Positions 1 to 8,623 of a stretch of 64,000 nucleotides of DNA are shown piece after piece. The notes under the pieces were generated by a model. That model did no database searches. It was not told where the DNA came from and saw only the letters and a list, made by a program, of their open reading frames with translations. Each line of letters begins with the position of its first letter. The stretch's first letter is position 1. Source of the stretch: CAXBDP01 sp041689935 (GTDB lineage: Bacteria > Bacteroidota > Bacteroidia > Cytophagales > Cyclobacteriaceae); contig JBDNFI010000011.1 of assembly GCA_041689935.1 (NCBI GenBank), positions 1-64,000 on the forward strand. The letters run 5' to 3'. Position numbers and translations under genes: made by a program.

Positions 1-145
1 GTTTGGTATGTAAATCTTCAAAGCTATCGGAAATGTATTTTAAGAAAATCAAACCCAATACAATGTGTTTGTATTCGGCTGCATCCATATTGTTACGCAA
101 CTTATCTGCTGTAGCCCAAAGGGTTTTTTCGAGTTCTTGATTCAT
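1..145 (-). CDS. hsdM: Type I restriction-modification DNA methylase HsdM, N-terminal fragment (runs off window)
   Basis: Read on the minus strand from an ATG at 145, the open frame gives 48 residues beginning MNQELEKTLWATADKLR and containing AAEYKHIVLGLIFLKYISD. This is the characteristic N-terminal helical segment of type I methylase subunits (HsdM_N), which precedes the N6-adenine methyltransferase domain. HsdM forms a complex with the specificity subunit HsdS and, for cleavage, HsdR. The rest of the gene, including the NPPF motif, lies outside the window, so completeness cannot be judged. The family assignment rests on recognising the N-terminal motif. A TTG-started frame overlaps the start from upstream and is not interpreted. 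Confidence 0.85.
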   Translation of the reverse strand, partial: MNQELEKTLWATADKLRNNMDAAEYKHIVLGLIFLKYISDSFEDLHTK

Positions 146-595
146 CTGCTAATTTTATTTCAATTTCGTTTATTACTATATCTTTTGTTATCAATTCCTT
201 TGCTTTCAGTTGGCTGCGCTGATCGTTACTCAAAATTTATAAATAAATTTTCACATCACTAGCAATGCTTGCTAAATGTAAGAATATAATGATATAAAAA
301 TACATGGAAAAAGCTTGTGTGAAATTTAAAACGAAAAGATAAGGCGAGATCAGCTATTTAGTTCCTTATCCCTTTTTCGGATAGTCTATCAGCTAAATAA
401 AATTTGTATAAAAATGAAAAATGCGTGGGTTAGTGGGCTGTTCAATAATTTTGACTTTTCTAAGCGATATATTTTACTAATCAGATAATCAATACTACAA
501 ATATTCTTGCTGCACTGAACAAGTGAAATATCGTTAATACTTTATTTTATTTCAATCCATTTAATAATATCATATTTATAATTTATATTTATCTT
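146..595. other. Intergenic region between divergent hsdM and DUF4468 gene
   Basis: No convincing gene is seen in these 450 bases, which are very AT-rich. A short perfect inverted repeat, TAGCAA-TGC-TTGCTA, lies at 260-274, about 115 bases upstream of the hsdM start, and could be an operator. I found no clear TTG/TAnnTTTG promoter pair in front of either flanking gene. Confidence 0.4.
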
Positions 596-1084
596 ATGAA
601 AAATTTACTAATCCTGAGTATCTCATTAATAATTATTTTCCTGTTGAATTCCTGCGTTGGATCAAAGGTTCTTCAAGAAACTCCTCCACCTAGAATTGCA
701 ACAATTGAAAATGACCTTACCAAAGATGAAAATTATGTTTTAGCAAATGAATGGATGGTTGAAACCTTCAACAATGCTGAAAGTGTCATTCAATTCACCG
801 ATAAGGAATCTGGCACTGTGAAAGGAAAGTATATAGTTCGGGATGGTTTTGTTAGCACAAGCCCTTATACGCTTTCAAGAGATGCATTATTTGCCATAAT
901 TACTATAAGGGTAAGAGATAATAGATGTAGAATTGAGATAGATCCACCTAGCGATGCTTTTTATTCTCAGTCAAGCATGGGGGTTGAATATGGCTACACA
1001 GTTAAAATGTTTGAGGAAACAACAAATGAATTAATTTTAGATTTTAGAACTAGAATGCAGGGTAATTCAGATGTTGATTGGTAG
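596..1084 (+). CDS. DUF4468-like secreted lipoprotein
   Basis: A 162-residue protein with an N-terminal hydrophobic segment ending in LLNSC, which fits a lipoprotein signal peptide with the lipid-bearing cysteine near residue 20. The body contains an alternating pattern (EWMVETFNNAESVIQFTDKE, then GTVKGKYIV) that resembles DUF4468, a TBP-like-fold domain of unknown function common in Bacteroidota outer-membrane or periplasmic proteins. It stands alone on the plus strand with about 440 bases of non-coding sequence after it. The DUF4468 assignment is from pattern recognition only and the function is unknown. Confidence 0.65.
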   Translation: MKNLLILSISLIIIFLLNSCVGSKVLQETPPPRIATIENDLTKDENYVLANEWMVETFNNAESVIQFTDKESGTVKGKYIVRDGFVSTSPYTLSRDALFAIITIRVRDNRCRIEIDPPSDAFYSQSSMGVEYGYTVKMFEETTNELILDFRTRMQGNSDVDW

Positions 1085-1461
1085 GTGATTCATTGCTGTT
1101 ACCGATGGAAATTGATTCTAAATGTGTCATTCTTGTTAGTATGTCTGTCTTTTAAAATTACTGCCAACTAGTTTATATACCCAATACTTACATATATATC
1201 TCGTATAGGAGGGATATGCACAACAGTTGCGTATATATCCCATTTAGCTATTGGTGTCTTTTTATCTATTTTCATTGGTAGCTTATAAAAATACCTTATT
1301 CAAACCAGATATCCTATATGCCTAAAGGGCTTTTAAATTGAGTAAATCCTTGGGCATTGAAGTGGCCTGAAAGTATTTTATGGGTATCGTTAGTTTTGCT
1401 TCCATGAATGTCAATCTATTTGTTTTACAACAAAAATGCATCAATTAGATAAATACCATAA
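1085..1461. other. Intergenic region, no gene seen
   Basis: About 375 AT-rich bases between two convergent genes. I see no open frame with coding character, tRNA or repeat here. The terminator of the following minus-strand gene closes the region on its right side. Confidence 0.4.
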
Positions 1462-1489
1462 AAAAAGCAGCCAAAATCGGCTGCTTTTT
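1462..1489 (-). terminator. Rho-independent terminator of the DUF2911 gene
   Basis: A perfect 11-bp inverted repeat (AAAAAGCAGCC / GGCTGCTTTTT) with a six-base loop lies 35 bases beyond the stop of the minus-strand DUF2911 gene. The A/T tracts on both sides would make it work in either direction. Confidence 0.85.
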
Positions 1490-1524
1490 AATATTATGAT
1501 AAGGAGAATAAGAAACTCTTTCCC

Positions 1525-2115
1525 TTAATTCACTGGAATAGATACCATTGCTTTATCCCAAGCAAATTTGATAGCACCATCTTCAATAGCATACATCAAA
1601 CGCTCTTGAGTAGTCTCAGTCCACTCTGGTGTTACATTTACTCTAATCACATCGTTTGCATCTGCATAATCATAAACACCCCATCCATCCCAAACAGAAT
1701 TTAGGACGAAAACCCAATCTCCTGCTTCATTTGGAATAAGGAATACTCCATACTTACCAGCGGCAACAGTTTGGCCACCAATAGTAACATCTGTACTAAA
1801 TTCCACATTTGTAGAAGCATTGGCTCCTGCTCTCCATACTTCGCCGTAAGGCTCAAGATCACCAAAAATAGTACGACCTTTTACTGCCGGTGAACCATAG
1901 TCAACAGTCACTGTAGCATTTCCAATCTGACCAGAAACTTGTCTCCTTGGGCTAGGGAGGCTTTCATTGTCTTCTTCTGTAGGCATTTCTTCCATTACCT
2001 CTTCTTCCATTTCAGCTGATTCGTTGGTCTCAGTGGTAGCATCGCCACCACAAGAAACTATAAATAATGAAAAGAAGAAAATAGAAGATAAAACAAATAA
2101 TTTACTAATTTTCAT
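1525..2115 (-). CDS. DUF2911 family lipoprotein
   Basis: A 196-residue protein. The N-terminal hydrophobic stretch ends at LFIVSCGG, a lipobox, followed by an acidic Glu-rich linker to about residue 52. The remainder carries the DUF2911 hallmarks: VDYGSPAVKGR, FGDLEPYGEVWRAGANAST and a C-terminal GAIKFAWDK. DUF2911 is a Bacteroidota-rich family of unknown biochemical role, probably in the cell envelope. On the minus strand a TATTTTTG box at 2142-2149 fits the -7 promoter consensus, but no TTG element sits at the right distance. A strong terminator follows the gene. Family assignment is confident; function is unknown. Confidence 0.85.
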   Translation of the reverse strand: MKISKLFVLSSIFFFSLFIVSCGGDATTETNESAEMEEEVMEEMPTEEDNESLPSPRRQVSGQIGNATVTVDYGSPAVKGRTIFGDLEPYGEVWRAGANASTNVEFSTDVTIGGQTVAAGKYGVFLIPNEAGDWVFVLNSVWDGWGVYDYADANDVIRVNVTPEWTETTQERLMYAIEDGAIKFAWDKAMVSIPVN

Positions 2116-2226
2116 AACTTTAATTTTGTTAGTTTACATCGCAAAAATACAAAATATATCCATTCTCCTCATTTCTCGTGTTGAGAAAATATGAAAAATG
2201 TCACTTACTAATCAGACTTGTATCAT

Positions 2227-2256
2227 TTGATTCCTGATTCTAAAGTGTTAAATTTG
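2227..2256 (+). promoter_or_regulatory. Bacteroidetes-type promoter of the universal stress protein gene
   Basis: TTG at 2227-2229, a 19-base spacer and TAAATTTG at 2249-2256 match the Bacteroidetes primary-sigma consensus (TTG - N19-21 - TAnnTTTG). Transcription would begin roughly 40 bases upstream of the ATG at 2299, supporting that start over the longer frame beginning at 2218. Confidence 0.6.
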
Positions 2257-2298
2257 GTAAAATCTAAATTTAGCATCCAAAAAAAACCAAACAATACA

Positions 2299-3135
2299 AT
2301 GAACAAAATTAAGAAAATTCTTGTCCCGACTGATTTATCTGATAATGCTGAAAATGCCATGATGTATGCATTTGATCTAGCTAAAAAATCAGGGGCTAGA
2401 GTCGCAGTGTTTTATAGTTTCGACCGATTTCATACCCAAGATGGAAAATATACAGAAGTATTTGATTTGGCAATGGAATCAGCCGATAATGCCCTTGAAA
2501 AGCATGTTGCTGATGCATTAGCCAAAGGAAGTTACAGCAGTGTATCTTATAATCTGCATACTCTGCCTGGAAGCTTTATGGAGGGTGTAATAGAAATAAT
2601 TGACATTACGGATGCCGACCTAATTGTGATGGGCACTAAGGGTGCTTCAGGCTTAAAAGAAGTTTGGGTAGGCAGTAACACGGTAAGTGTCCTTGAAAAA
2701 GTGAAGGTGCCAATCATGGTAATTCCTGCAGAAGCAAGTTTTAAAGAAATCTCCAAAATTCTATACATGAGTGATTTAAAGCCTATTAATAATGATTCGG
2801 CTTTGGATATACTTTCTGAAATTGCTATTCTTTCGAATGCTAAAGTTAGAATTGCTAATGTGAAATCTGGCGGAGAGCATTCTAACTGGGAAGAAAGACT
2901 AGAAAGAAGTAGAATCGGACATGTATTAGGTGATGGGGTGCAACATAGTTTTCACAAAATTGAAAATAAGGATGTGCTAGAAGGGATCAGTCGCTATGTG
3001 GAAAATAAAGGAGATATCGACATGATTTCGCTTATTACCCGCAAAAAGAACCTTTTTGAAAAACTTTTTAAAACGGAGCACGCGAAAGAGATGGCTTTTA
3101 GAAGTCTATTACCTTTGTTGATTTTGCACGATTAA
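2299..3135 (+). CDS. Universal stress protein, tandem UspA-like domains
   Basis: A 278-residue protein starting MNKIKKILVPTDLSDNAENA, the classic UspA beginning. The first domain ends with the nucleotide-binding signature IVMGTKGASGLKEVWVGSNTVSVL, then VPIMVIP at about residues 110-150. The second half is a weaker Usp-like domain without the glycine-rich loop, as in many Bacteroidota tandem Usp proteins. Such proteins bind ATP/AMP and act in stress survival in the cytoplasm. The frame extends upstream to 2218, but that part is not Usp-like and lies over the promoter, so 2299 is taken. Its stop overlaps the stop of the convergent gene by two bases. Confidence 0.88.
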   Translation: MNKIKKILVPTDLSDNAENAMMYAFDLAKKSGARVAVFYSFDRFHTQDGKYTEVFDLAMESADNALEKHVADALAKGSYSSVSYNLHTLPGSFMEGVIEIIDITDADLIVMGTKGASGLKEVWVGSNTVSVLEKVKVPIMVIPAEASFKEISKILYMSDLKPINNDSALDILSEIAILSNAKVRIANVKSGGEHSNWEERLERSRIGHVLGDGVQHSFHKIENKDVLEGISRYVENKGDIDMISLITRKKNLFEKLFKTEHAKEMAFRSLLPLLILHD

Positions 3136-4256
3136 AATCTTGAGGGAATACATCCTTCTAGGTGATCTGCCATTTCTCCATTAAAACATAGATACTGTTT
3201 CATTGCGTCCGCTGTTAAACAACTATGAACAGGTAAAATACCAAGCAAATCACCTGGCCGAATGCTTTCAATGAGTGCATTGTCCATTTCAATGATGCCA
3301 TGCTCTTGAGACAGAGCTTTAACATAGGTATTTGGAATGGATTCCGTCCAGCCATTCTCTTCGATTTTCACAACAAGGCCAAAAGATTTTTGGCCTTGTT
3401 CATTTATAAGAAAATCCTTAGAAAGATGTACAGCCCCCGCATGTACAATCACTTCATTTCTAGGTCTATTAAAAGCAACAACTGGAGCTGCTAGGCAAAC
3501 AGCAATATCTTCCACTGCACAACTTCCGATTTGCGTTTGGACATAATCGTAGAAAACATAATTTCCCGGCCCTATAGAATCGATTCCATCAAAATTATCC
3601 ATCAAGCTACAATTTGGAGTATCTCCAAGCCGACACTCAGTATGGGCATTCCCATAATTTGCTTTCATCCATTTCAATGTATCCAATGCCGCCTTATGAA
3701 TGGAGATTTTATCTTGTAAAGTGGCCGCTTGGTAGCTGTCGCCAGAATGAATATAAAAACCTCTCAGACTTAATAATGCAGAGTCTTCTATCAATTCCAA
3801 AATTTTTTCAATCTTGCCAGCTTCATTTATTCCCAATCCACTGCGATGATAGGTGGCATTGACCTCAATGAAAATACTTACAGGGTTTTTTAATTGTGTA
3901 GCCAATACTTTTGCAGCATACTCTTCTGTCACCAATAAGGTTAAACTTGTTTTGGAAGCCAATTCATTTATCAAAGCCATTTCCCGAATATTCACTGGAA
4001 AAGACACAGTTATATCATGGTATCCACCCGCATCCACAAAATACTTTGCCATTTTGAGAGAAGAAACAGCAATGCCATCTATTCCCGATTCTATACACCA
4101 TCGCCCAACCTCCCGCGATTGATGCGTTTTGAAATGCGGATATAGTTTCAAGTTTTTGCTGGAAGCTTTTTGCCGCATTCTCTCAATATTTCTCCTACAT
4201 ATTCTTTCATCCAATAATAACTGTGGTGAGGTGATTTTAGAAATATCTAGGGACAT
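3132..4256 (-). CDS. D-threonine aldolase / D-serine dehydratase-like PLP enzyme
   Basis: A 374-residue fold-type III PLP enzyme. The N-terminal alanine-racemase-like barrel has YPHFKTHQ at about residues 39-46, where the lysine is expected to hold PLP. The C-terminal domain carries HGIIEM and PVHSCLTAD near residue 345; a His-x-Cys pair binds a metal in D-serine dehydratase-like domains. Enzymes of this class cleave D-threonine or related D-3-hydroxyamino acids, or deaminate D-serine. The exact substrate cannot be told from sequence. It is divergent from the M28 peptidase gene, with 61 bases between them, and overlaps the stop of the convergent Usp gene. Confidence 0.85.
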   Translation of the reverse strand: MSLDISKITSPQLLLDERICRRNIERMRQKASSKNLKLYPHFKTHQSREVGRWCIESGIDGIAVSSLKMAKYFVDAGGYHDITVSFPVNIREMALINELASKTSLTLLVTEEYAAKVLATQLKNPVSIFIEVNATYHRSGLGINEAGKIEKILELIEDSALLSLRGFYIHSGDSYQAATLQDKISIHKAALDTLKWMKANYGNAHTECRLGDTPNCSLMDNFDGIDSIGPGNYVFYDYVQTQIGSCAVEDIAVCLAAPVVAFNRPRNEVIVHAGAVHLSKDFLINEQGQKSFGLVVKIEENGWTESIPNTYVKALSQEHGIIEMDNALIESIRPGDLLGILPVHSCLTADAMKQYLCFNGEMADHLEGCIPSRF

Positions 4257-4317
4257 CTGTTTTCTGTTAAATTGTCTTAAATTGAAGCTTTATTAGCCAA
4301 ATATAATATAATCCAAC

Positions 4318-5958
4318 ATGAAGAGAATAATCTATTTGATAGCCACCTTAGTATTGCTCCAATCGTGCAGTAGCTCAGAAACTGCTGAAAATAAAGCACT
4401 ATTTAATGAGGATGAATACGCAAACAATTTGGCAATTTTAGCCTCAGATGAATTTTTGGGTAGATTACCATTGACTGAGGGCGAAGAAAAAACAGTAAAC
4501 TTTCTTGTAGAACAATTCGAAAAGATCGGCTTGGAGCCAGGTAACGGAGAAAGCTATATCCAAGAGGTGCCACTAGCGCTAATCACAGGAAATCCTGCCA
4601 GAACCATGACCGTGGAAGGTGCGGGAGGTGAAATAACCCTAGAAGCTGGGGTAGATTATAGTGCGCTTACGGACCGCTTTGATCCAAACACAGAATTGAA
4701 AGATTCAGAAATAATATATGTAGGCTTTGGCATAGTGGCGCCAGAATATGGGTGGAATGATTACGAAGGAGTAGATGTGAAAGGCAAAACTGTCTTGATG
4801 CTGGTGAATGATCCTGGTTTTGGCACCGAAGATGAGTCTTTCTTCAAAGGCAATACTATGACCTACTATGGTAGATGGACCTACAAATATGAAGAAGCTG
4901 CTCGCCAAGGTGCGGCTGGCATTTTAATCATCCACAACACAGCTCCCGCTGGCTATGGATGGAATGTAGTAAATAACAACGGAATTGGCCCAAGACTAGT
5001 GATTGATACTCGTGAAAGCGAGGAATATAGGCCTGCTCTCAAAGGTTGGATCACTAATAGCGCTACCCGAAATTTATTTGGGTTGGCTGACAAAACAAGT
5101 TATGATATTATCGGTGAGGCCAGAAAACCTGATTTCCGAGCAATGAGCCTAGGTCTCACTTTGAATATGAGCATCGAAAATGAATTCAAATTTGATAAAT
5201 CAAAAAATGTAATTGCCAAAATTACAGGCAGTACATCTCCCAATGAATACATTCTCTATTCTTCTCATTGGGATCATTTCGGTGTAGGTATACCTGTGAA
5301 TGGTGACTCGATATATAATGGAGCTGCCGATAATGCCACAGGAACTGCTGCACTTATTGCATTTGCCAAAGCATTTAAAGATTCCGGTAAGCAACCCGAA
5401 AGAACGGTGATTTTCTTAGCCGTCACTGCCGAAGAGCAAGGCTTACTTGGCTCTGAGTGGTATGCTCAAAACCCAATTTACCCGCTTGAGCAAACAGTTG
5501 CCAACTTGAATATAGATATGATGACACCAAATGGGCCAACAAAAGATTTAATCGTCATTGGCTTTGGACAATCTGGGTTAGATGACCTTGTAGAGGAGGC
5601 TGCCACTACACAGGATAGGTATGTGGTGCCAGATCGAGATCCAGAAAAAGGCTATTTCTTCCGGTCAGATCATTTTAGTTTTGCTAAAGTTGGTGTTCCA
5701 GCCATGTTTTTAGGCTCAGGGTGGGATCATATTGAAAAGGGTGTTGAATATGGAAAATCAAAAGCAAATGAATTTACGACCAAAGATTACCATCAACCAA
5801 GTGATGAATTTGATAGAGATAATTGGGATTTAAGAGGCTCAATTTTGGATATGGAACTGTATTATCAAATAGGAAATAGGCTTGCCAATTCTACCGAATG
5901 GCCAGAATGGAAACAAGGTTCAGAATTTAAAGCCTTAAGAAAAAGACAGCAAAACTAA
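4318..5958 (+). CDS. M28 family zinc metallopeptidase with PA domain, lipoprotein
   Basis: A 546-residue secreted protein. The signal peptide ends at LLQSCSS (lipobox). A protease-associated (PA) domain is inserted at about residues 130-260. The M28 catalytic core includes SSHWDHFG (first zinc His), GAADNATGTAALI (bridging Asp), TAEEQGLLGSEWYA (catalytic Glu pair), NIDMM and SDHFSFAKVGVPAMF near the end. Family members are aminopeptidases or carboxypeptidases acting on exported peptides. Length and motif order are normal and all expected zinc ligands are present. It is monocistronic, 61 bases from the divergent PLP enzyme gene. Confidence 0.92.
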   Translation: MKRIIYLIATLVLLQSCSSSETAENKALFNEDEYANNLAILASDEFLGRLPLTEGEEKTVNFLVEQFEKIGLEPGNGESYIQEVPLALITGNPARTMTVEGAGGEITLEAGVDYSALTDRFDPNTELKDSEIIYVGFGIVAPEYGWNDYEGVDVKGKTVLMLVNDPGFGTEDESFFKGNTMTYYGRWTYKYEEAARQGAAGILIIHNTAPAGYGWNVVNNNGIGPRLVIDTRESEEYRPALKGWITNSATRNLFGLADKTSYDIIGEARKPDFRAMSLGLTLNMSIENEFKFDKSKNVIAKITGSTSPNEYILYSSHWDHFGVGIPVNGDSIYNGAADNATGTAALIAFAKAFKDSGKQPERTVIFLAVTAEEQGLLGSEWYAQNPIYPLEQTVANLNIDMMTPNGPTKDLIVIGFGQSGLDDLVEEAATTQDRYVVPDRDPEKGYFFRSDHFSFAKVGVPAMFLGSGWDHIEKGVEYGKSKANEFTTKDYHQPSDEFDRDNWDLRGSILDMELYYQIGNRLANSTEWPEWKQGSEFKALRKRQQN

Positions 5959-6119
5959 TCAACAAATAAAATCGCAAATCTCGAATGGCTTTACTGAATT
6001 CCAAAAACAGTAGAGCCATTTTTTATTTTAGTCACTAATATTCAATATCTTACATATTTAATCAAGAAATTTAATATTCATGTGTAACATACATAACCTT
6101 TGAGAGTCTCCACCACAGA

Positions 6120-6632
6120 ATGAGTCCTGAATCCTTTACGCAGAAAGTAATTCCGATAAGTGCCAAGCTAGAACGCTTTGCAAAAAGTCTGCTCAAGGAT
6201 GATGAGGATGCGAGCGATGCAGTGCAAGACGTTCTATTGAAACTATGGGATCGACGACACCTGATCGCCGGAATTGAAAACGTAGAAGCTTGGTGTATGA
6301 AAATGGTTCGCAATCGAGCTTTGGACAAGATTAGGTATCAGTCCTACCGTAGAACAAACCAAATCGAAACTGCCTTTGAGATAGCGTCAACCGCACCAAG
6401 TCCGCAAAAAAGTATAGAACTAAAGCAAGGACTAGAGCAAATGAATTTGGTGATAGATGAATTGCCCGAACGACAGAAAGCAATCATCCACCTAAGAGAA
6501 ATGGAGGGATATACCTACGATGAAATCGCGGCGATCGTAGGTACAGACTTGAATACCATAAAGGTAGAATTACACAGAGCGAGAAAGAAGGTAAGAGAAA
6601 AAATGAAGAAGATATATGGAAATGACTTCTGA
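6120..6632 (+). CDS. ECF-type RNA polymerase sigma factor
   Basis: A 170-residue sigma-70 family protein without region 1 or 3. Region 2 includes DDEDASDAVQDVLLKLWDRR (residues about 27-46) and the helix AWCMKMVRNRALDKIRY that contacts the -10 region. Region 4 has LPERQKAIIHLREMEGYTYDEIAAIVGTDLNTIKVELHRARKK, a complete helix-turn-helix. It heads a four-gene run (sigma, putative anti-sigma, two DUF4252 proteins), overlapping the next gene by 17 bases. This order is typical of Bacteroidota ECF operons, in which the second gene restrains the sigma factor. Confidence 0.93.
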   Translation: MSPESFTQKVIPISAKLERFAKSLLKDDEDASDAVQDVLLKLWDRRHLIAGIENVEAWCMKMVRNRALDKIRYQSYRRTNQIETAFEIASTAPSPQKSIELKQGLEQMNLVIDELPERQKAIIHLREMEGYTYDEIAAIVGTDLNTIKVELHRARKKVREKMKKIYGNDF

Positions 6633-7083
6633 AAAATTAAGACAACTAATCGAAAGATATTTCGAAACTGAGACGACTTTAGATGAGGAAAAGGAGTTGA
6701 AAAACTACTTTTCGAAACCAAATATTCTCCCAGAATTTGAGCAATATCGACCCATATTTGGGTTTTGGCAAGCTGCAAGTGGGCAAGAACAATCCTTTTC
6801 GGAGAAAGAACTTCTTGATGCTCTGCAACCTAAAAAACGTTGGCGATTCGAAATATGGTCGGCTGCAGCGGTAATAGTAGTATTGATAACTGCCCTTTGG
6901 CTTTGGACTCCTCAAAAACTAGCTCCCAAAGATTTATATGCAGATACTTACGAGAATCCAGAGATAGCACTCGAAGAAGCCAAAAAACTTCTGACCATGG
7001 TTTCAAGCAAGATGAATAGAGGTGAAGAGGCAATCCAGGAATTAGAAAAATTTAGTGAAACACAACGAAAAATATTAAAATAA
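6616..7083 (+). CDS. Putative anti-sigma / membrane regulatory protein of the ECF operon
   Basis: A 155-residue protein with one central transmembrane segment (WSAAAVIVVLITALWLW, about residues 81-97). The cytoplasmic N-terminus has TSEKLRQLIERYFETETTLDEEKELKNYF, which resembles the short helical N-terminus seen in genes following Bacteroidota ECF sigma factors. The C-terminal part is a helical periplasmic tail. No named domain is recognised; the anti-sigma role is inferred from position, topology and the overlap with the sigma gene. A second in-frame ATG at 6622 is an equally good start. The stop overlaps the next start in a TAATG arrangement, implying translational coupling. Confidence 0.7.
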   Translation: MEMTSEKLRQLIERYFETETTLDEEKELKNYFSKPNILPEFEQYRPIFGFWQAASGQEQSFSEKELLDALQPKKRWRFEIWSAAAVIVVLITALWLWTPQKLAPKDLYADTYENPEIALEEAKKLLTMVSSKMNRGEEAIQELEKFSETQRKILK

Positions 7084-7610
7084 TGAAACTCAAAATTATC
7101 ACCTTATGTCTATTTATTTTTGGGTTTGTGGTTACAAATACTTACGCCCAGCAGCAGGACGATGCCATTGTTCGCTTTTATGAAAAATACATGAACGACG
7201 ATCGCTTCACCACAGTGTACTTCAGCGGGAGGATGTTCAGGATGTTTTCTGGCGCAAATTCGGAAGATGAAGAAGGCAGAAAGCTAAGTGAAGCAGCATC
7301 AAAAATTAATGGATTACGCATGCTCACAGCAGATAGTGTGGATGGAGTAAAATTGTATCGAGAAGTCATAAAAAATCTAAACCTTAATGGCTTTGAAGAA
7401 TTGATGGTTGTCCGCGATGGCAACGAACAATTTCAATTTATGATCAGAGAAGAGGGTTCTGTTATAAAAGAATTGTTAATGATTTCAAGTGAACAAAAGA
7501 GTTTTATGCTTATGAGCATTATCGGAGATATCGACCTCAAATCTATATCTAAAATGACAGAAAAAATGGATATCAAAGGACTTGACAAACTAAACGAGAA
7601 CGAAAATTAA
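7083..7610 (+). CDS. DUF4252 secreted protein, first of two tandem paralogues
   Basis: A 175-residue protein with a signal peptide cleaved near TYAQQQ. The mature part matches DUF4252: a start of the form IVRFYEKYMND..FTTVYFSGRMF, a central EELMVVRDGNEQFQFMI and a C-terminal GDIDLKSISKM. The family is common in Bacteroidota downstream of ECF sigma factors and its function is unknown. Its start codon overlaps the stop of the anti-sigma-like gene. It is followed after 10 bases by a second, more divergent family member, so the pair probably arose by duplication. Residues 48-50 are encoded across one copy of the GCGGGAGG octamer (7225-7232). Confidence 0.85.
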   Translation: MKLKIITLCLFIFGFVVTNTYAQQQDDAIVRFYEKYMNDDRFTTVYFSGRMFRMFSGANSEDEEGRKLSEAASKINGLRMLTADSVDGVKLYREVIKNLNLNGFEELMVVRDGNEQFQFMIREEGSVIKELLMISSEQKSFMLMSIIGDIDLKSISKMTEKMDIKGLDKLNENEN

Positions 7611-7620
7611 ATAAAACAAC

Positions 7621-8118
7621 ATGAAAAAATTCAAAGTAATTTTAGCCGCAATTGTTATTTCATTACCCTTTTTGAGCTTTGGCCAAACTGACGAAATAAA
7701 AAGACTATACGATAAGTATGGTGCCAATGAAGATGTGGTATATCTCAGTTTCAATTCCAATATGCTTGGCTTTCTTGATATGGATGATAGCCCAGAATCA
7801 AATGAATTATTTAGTAAAATAAATACCTTCAGCCTTTTAACATTGCCTATGGTAAATCTGAAGAGTAGTGATTTGAAAGAAATTAAATCGATGTTTGAGG
7901 ATAAGAGCTTGGAAACGGTAATGAGTGTGCGTGAGGGAAAAGATAATTTCCGAGTGGTCATAAGCGAATCGGATGACATTGTGAATCGATTTATGTTACT
8001 TGTAGAAAATGATGAGGAATTTGTCATCATCAACTTCAATGGGCGAATACCAAGAAGCGTTTGGGAAAATGCACAAGGCAAAGTAGATTTTGCGGAAATT
8101 GGTAAAAGCCAGAAATAA
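7621..8118 (+). CDS. DUF4252 secreted protein, second paralogue
   Basis: A 165-residue protein with a signal peptide ending near LSFGQT, then the same layout as its upstream neighbour: IKRLYDKYGANEDVVYLSFNSNMLGF, a central LETVMSVREGKDNFRVVI and a final IVNRFMLLVENDEEFVIINFNG. Similarity to the preceding gene is clear in these three blocks. It is the last gene of the ECF sigma operon. Nine bases after its stop begins a 50-bp hairpin-containing repeat that also occurs at 13291-13340 and may terminate this operon. Confidence 0.85.
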   Translation: MKKFKVILAAIVISLPFLSFGQTDEIKRLYDKYGANEDVVYLSFNSNMLGFLDMDDSPESNELFSKINTFSLLTLPMVNLKSSDLKEIKSMFEDKSLETVMSVREGKDNFRVVISESDDIVNRFMLLVENDEEFVIINFNGRIPRSVWENAQGKVDFAEIGKSQK

Positions 8119-8126
8119 GAGAACAA

Positions 8127-8176
8127 TATATACTATCCCTTTTCAAGATTGAACCCTTGGGAAGGGATATTTACTT
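8127..8176 (+). repeat. 50-bp direct repeat with hairpin, left copy
   Basis: This copy is identical to 13291-13340 except at one base (8153). It contains TATCCCTTTTCAAG and CTTGGGAAGGGATA, which pair along 14 positions if two U-G pairs are allowed, as in RNA of the plus strand. It lies directly after the ECF operon and could act as its terminator. Its last six bases read AAGTAA on the minus strand, the same as the final Lys codon and stop of gluQ in the right copy. Confidence 0.9.
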
Positions 8177-8623
8177 TATCATCTATTTTTATTACGAATT
8201 CTTTTTCCAATTAAATAAATTCTGATTTCAATTTCACCTCATCTATTTCCATCGGTGGCAGCTCGACTATTTAAGTAGCTTTGGGACGAGTCATAGACAA
8301 GAAACTCAGACCTAGAGTTGAATATTTCATGTTCTTAATTCTTACTATTTGAGTAATCTAAAATTTGATAGGATATAGAAAGCACTCAGCATGCTTGCCT
8401 ACAGAATTTAATATTAGTGAAATCAAGGAGTTTTCAAGACCAAATACCGCTAGGCTTGAGACTTTGACCTTTTTTGATCATATCAATATCATTTACTTAA
8501 TCCCCCGAAATCTCAGTTTAGGGAAAATACACTTCAGTTTCAGAAATTGACAGTTCAGTAAGTTCTATTTTTTCCGAAGATCATTTACCATCAGTTTTGA
8601 TTCATCAACTAAGCAAAACCATC
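8177..8623. other. Non-coding leader region of the TonB receptor gene
   Basis: About 450 bases with no convincing gene. The one 61-codon frame on the plus strand (8365-8550) lacks coding character. The stretch joins the left 50-bp repeat to the receptor gene and may hold its promoter, but I could not place a matching TTG/TAnnTTTG pair. Confidence 0.35.

Noticed and set aside
65..262. 65-codon open frame on the plus strand
   Set aside because: It lies antisense to the hsdM start, lacks coding character and is hydrophobic only because of AT-rich sequence.
7590..8126. 178-codon open frame antisense to the second DUF4252 gene
   Set aside because: It mirrors a well-supported gene on the other strand and has the Ser/Leu-rich content of a shadow frame.
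8365..8550. 61-codon open frame upstream of the TonB receptor gene
   Set aside because: No domain, signal peptide or ribosome-binding context; composition looks like translated non-coding DNA.
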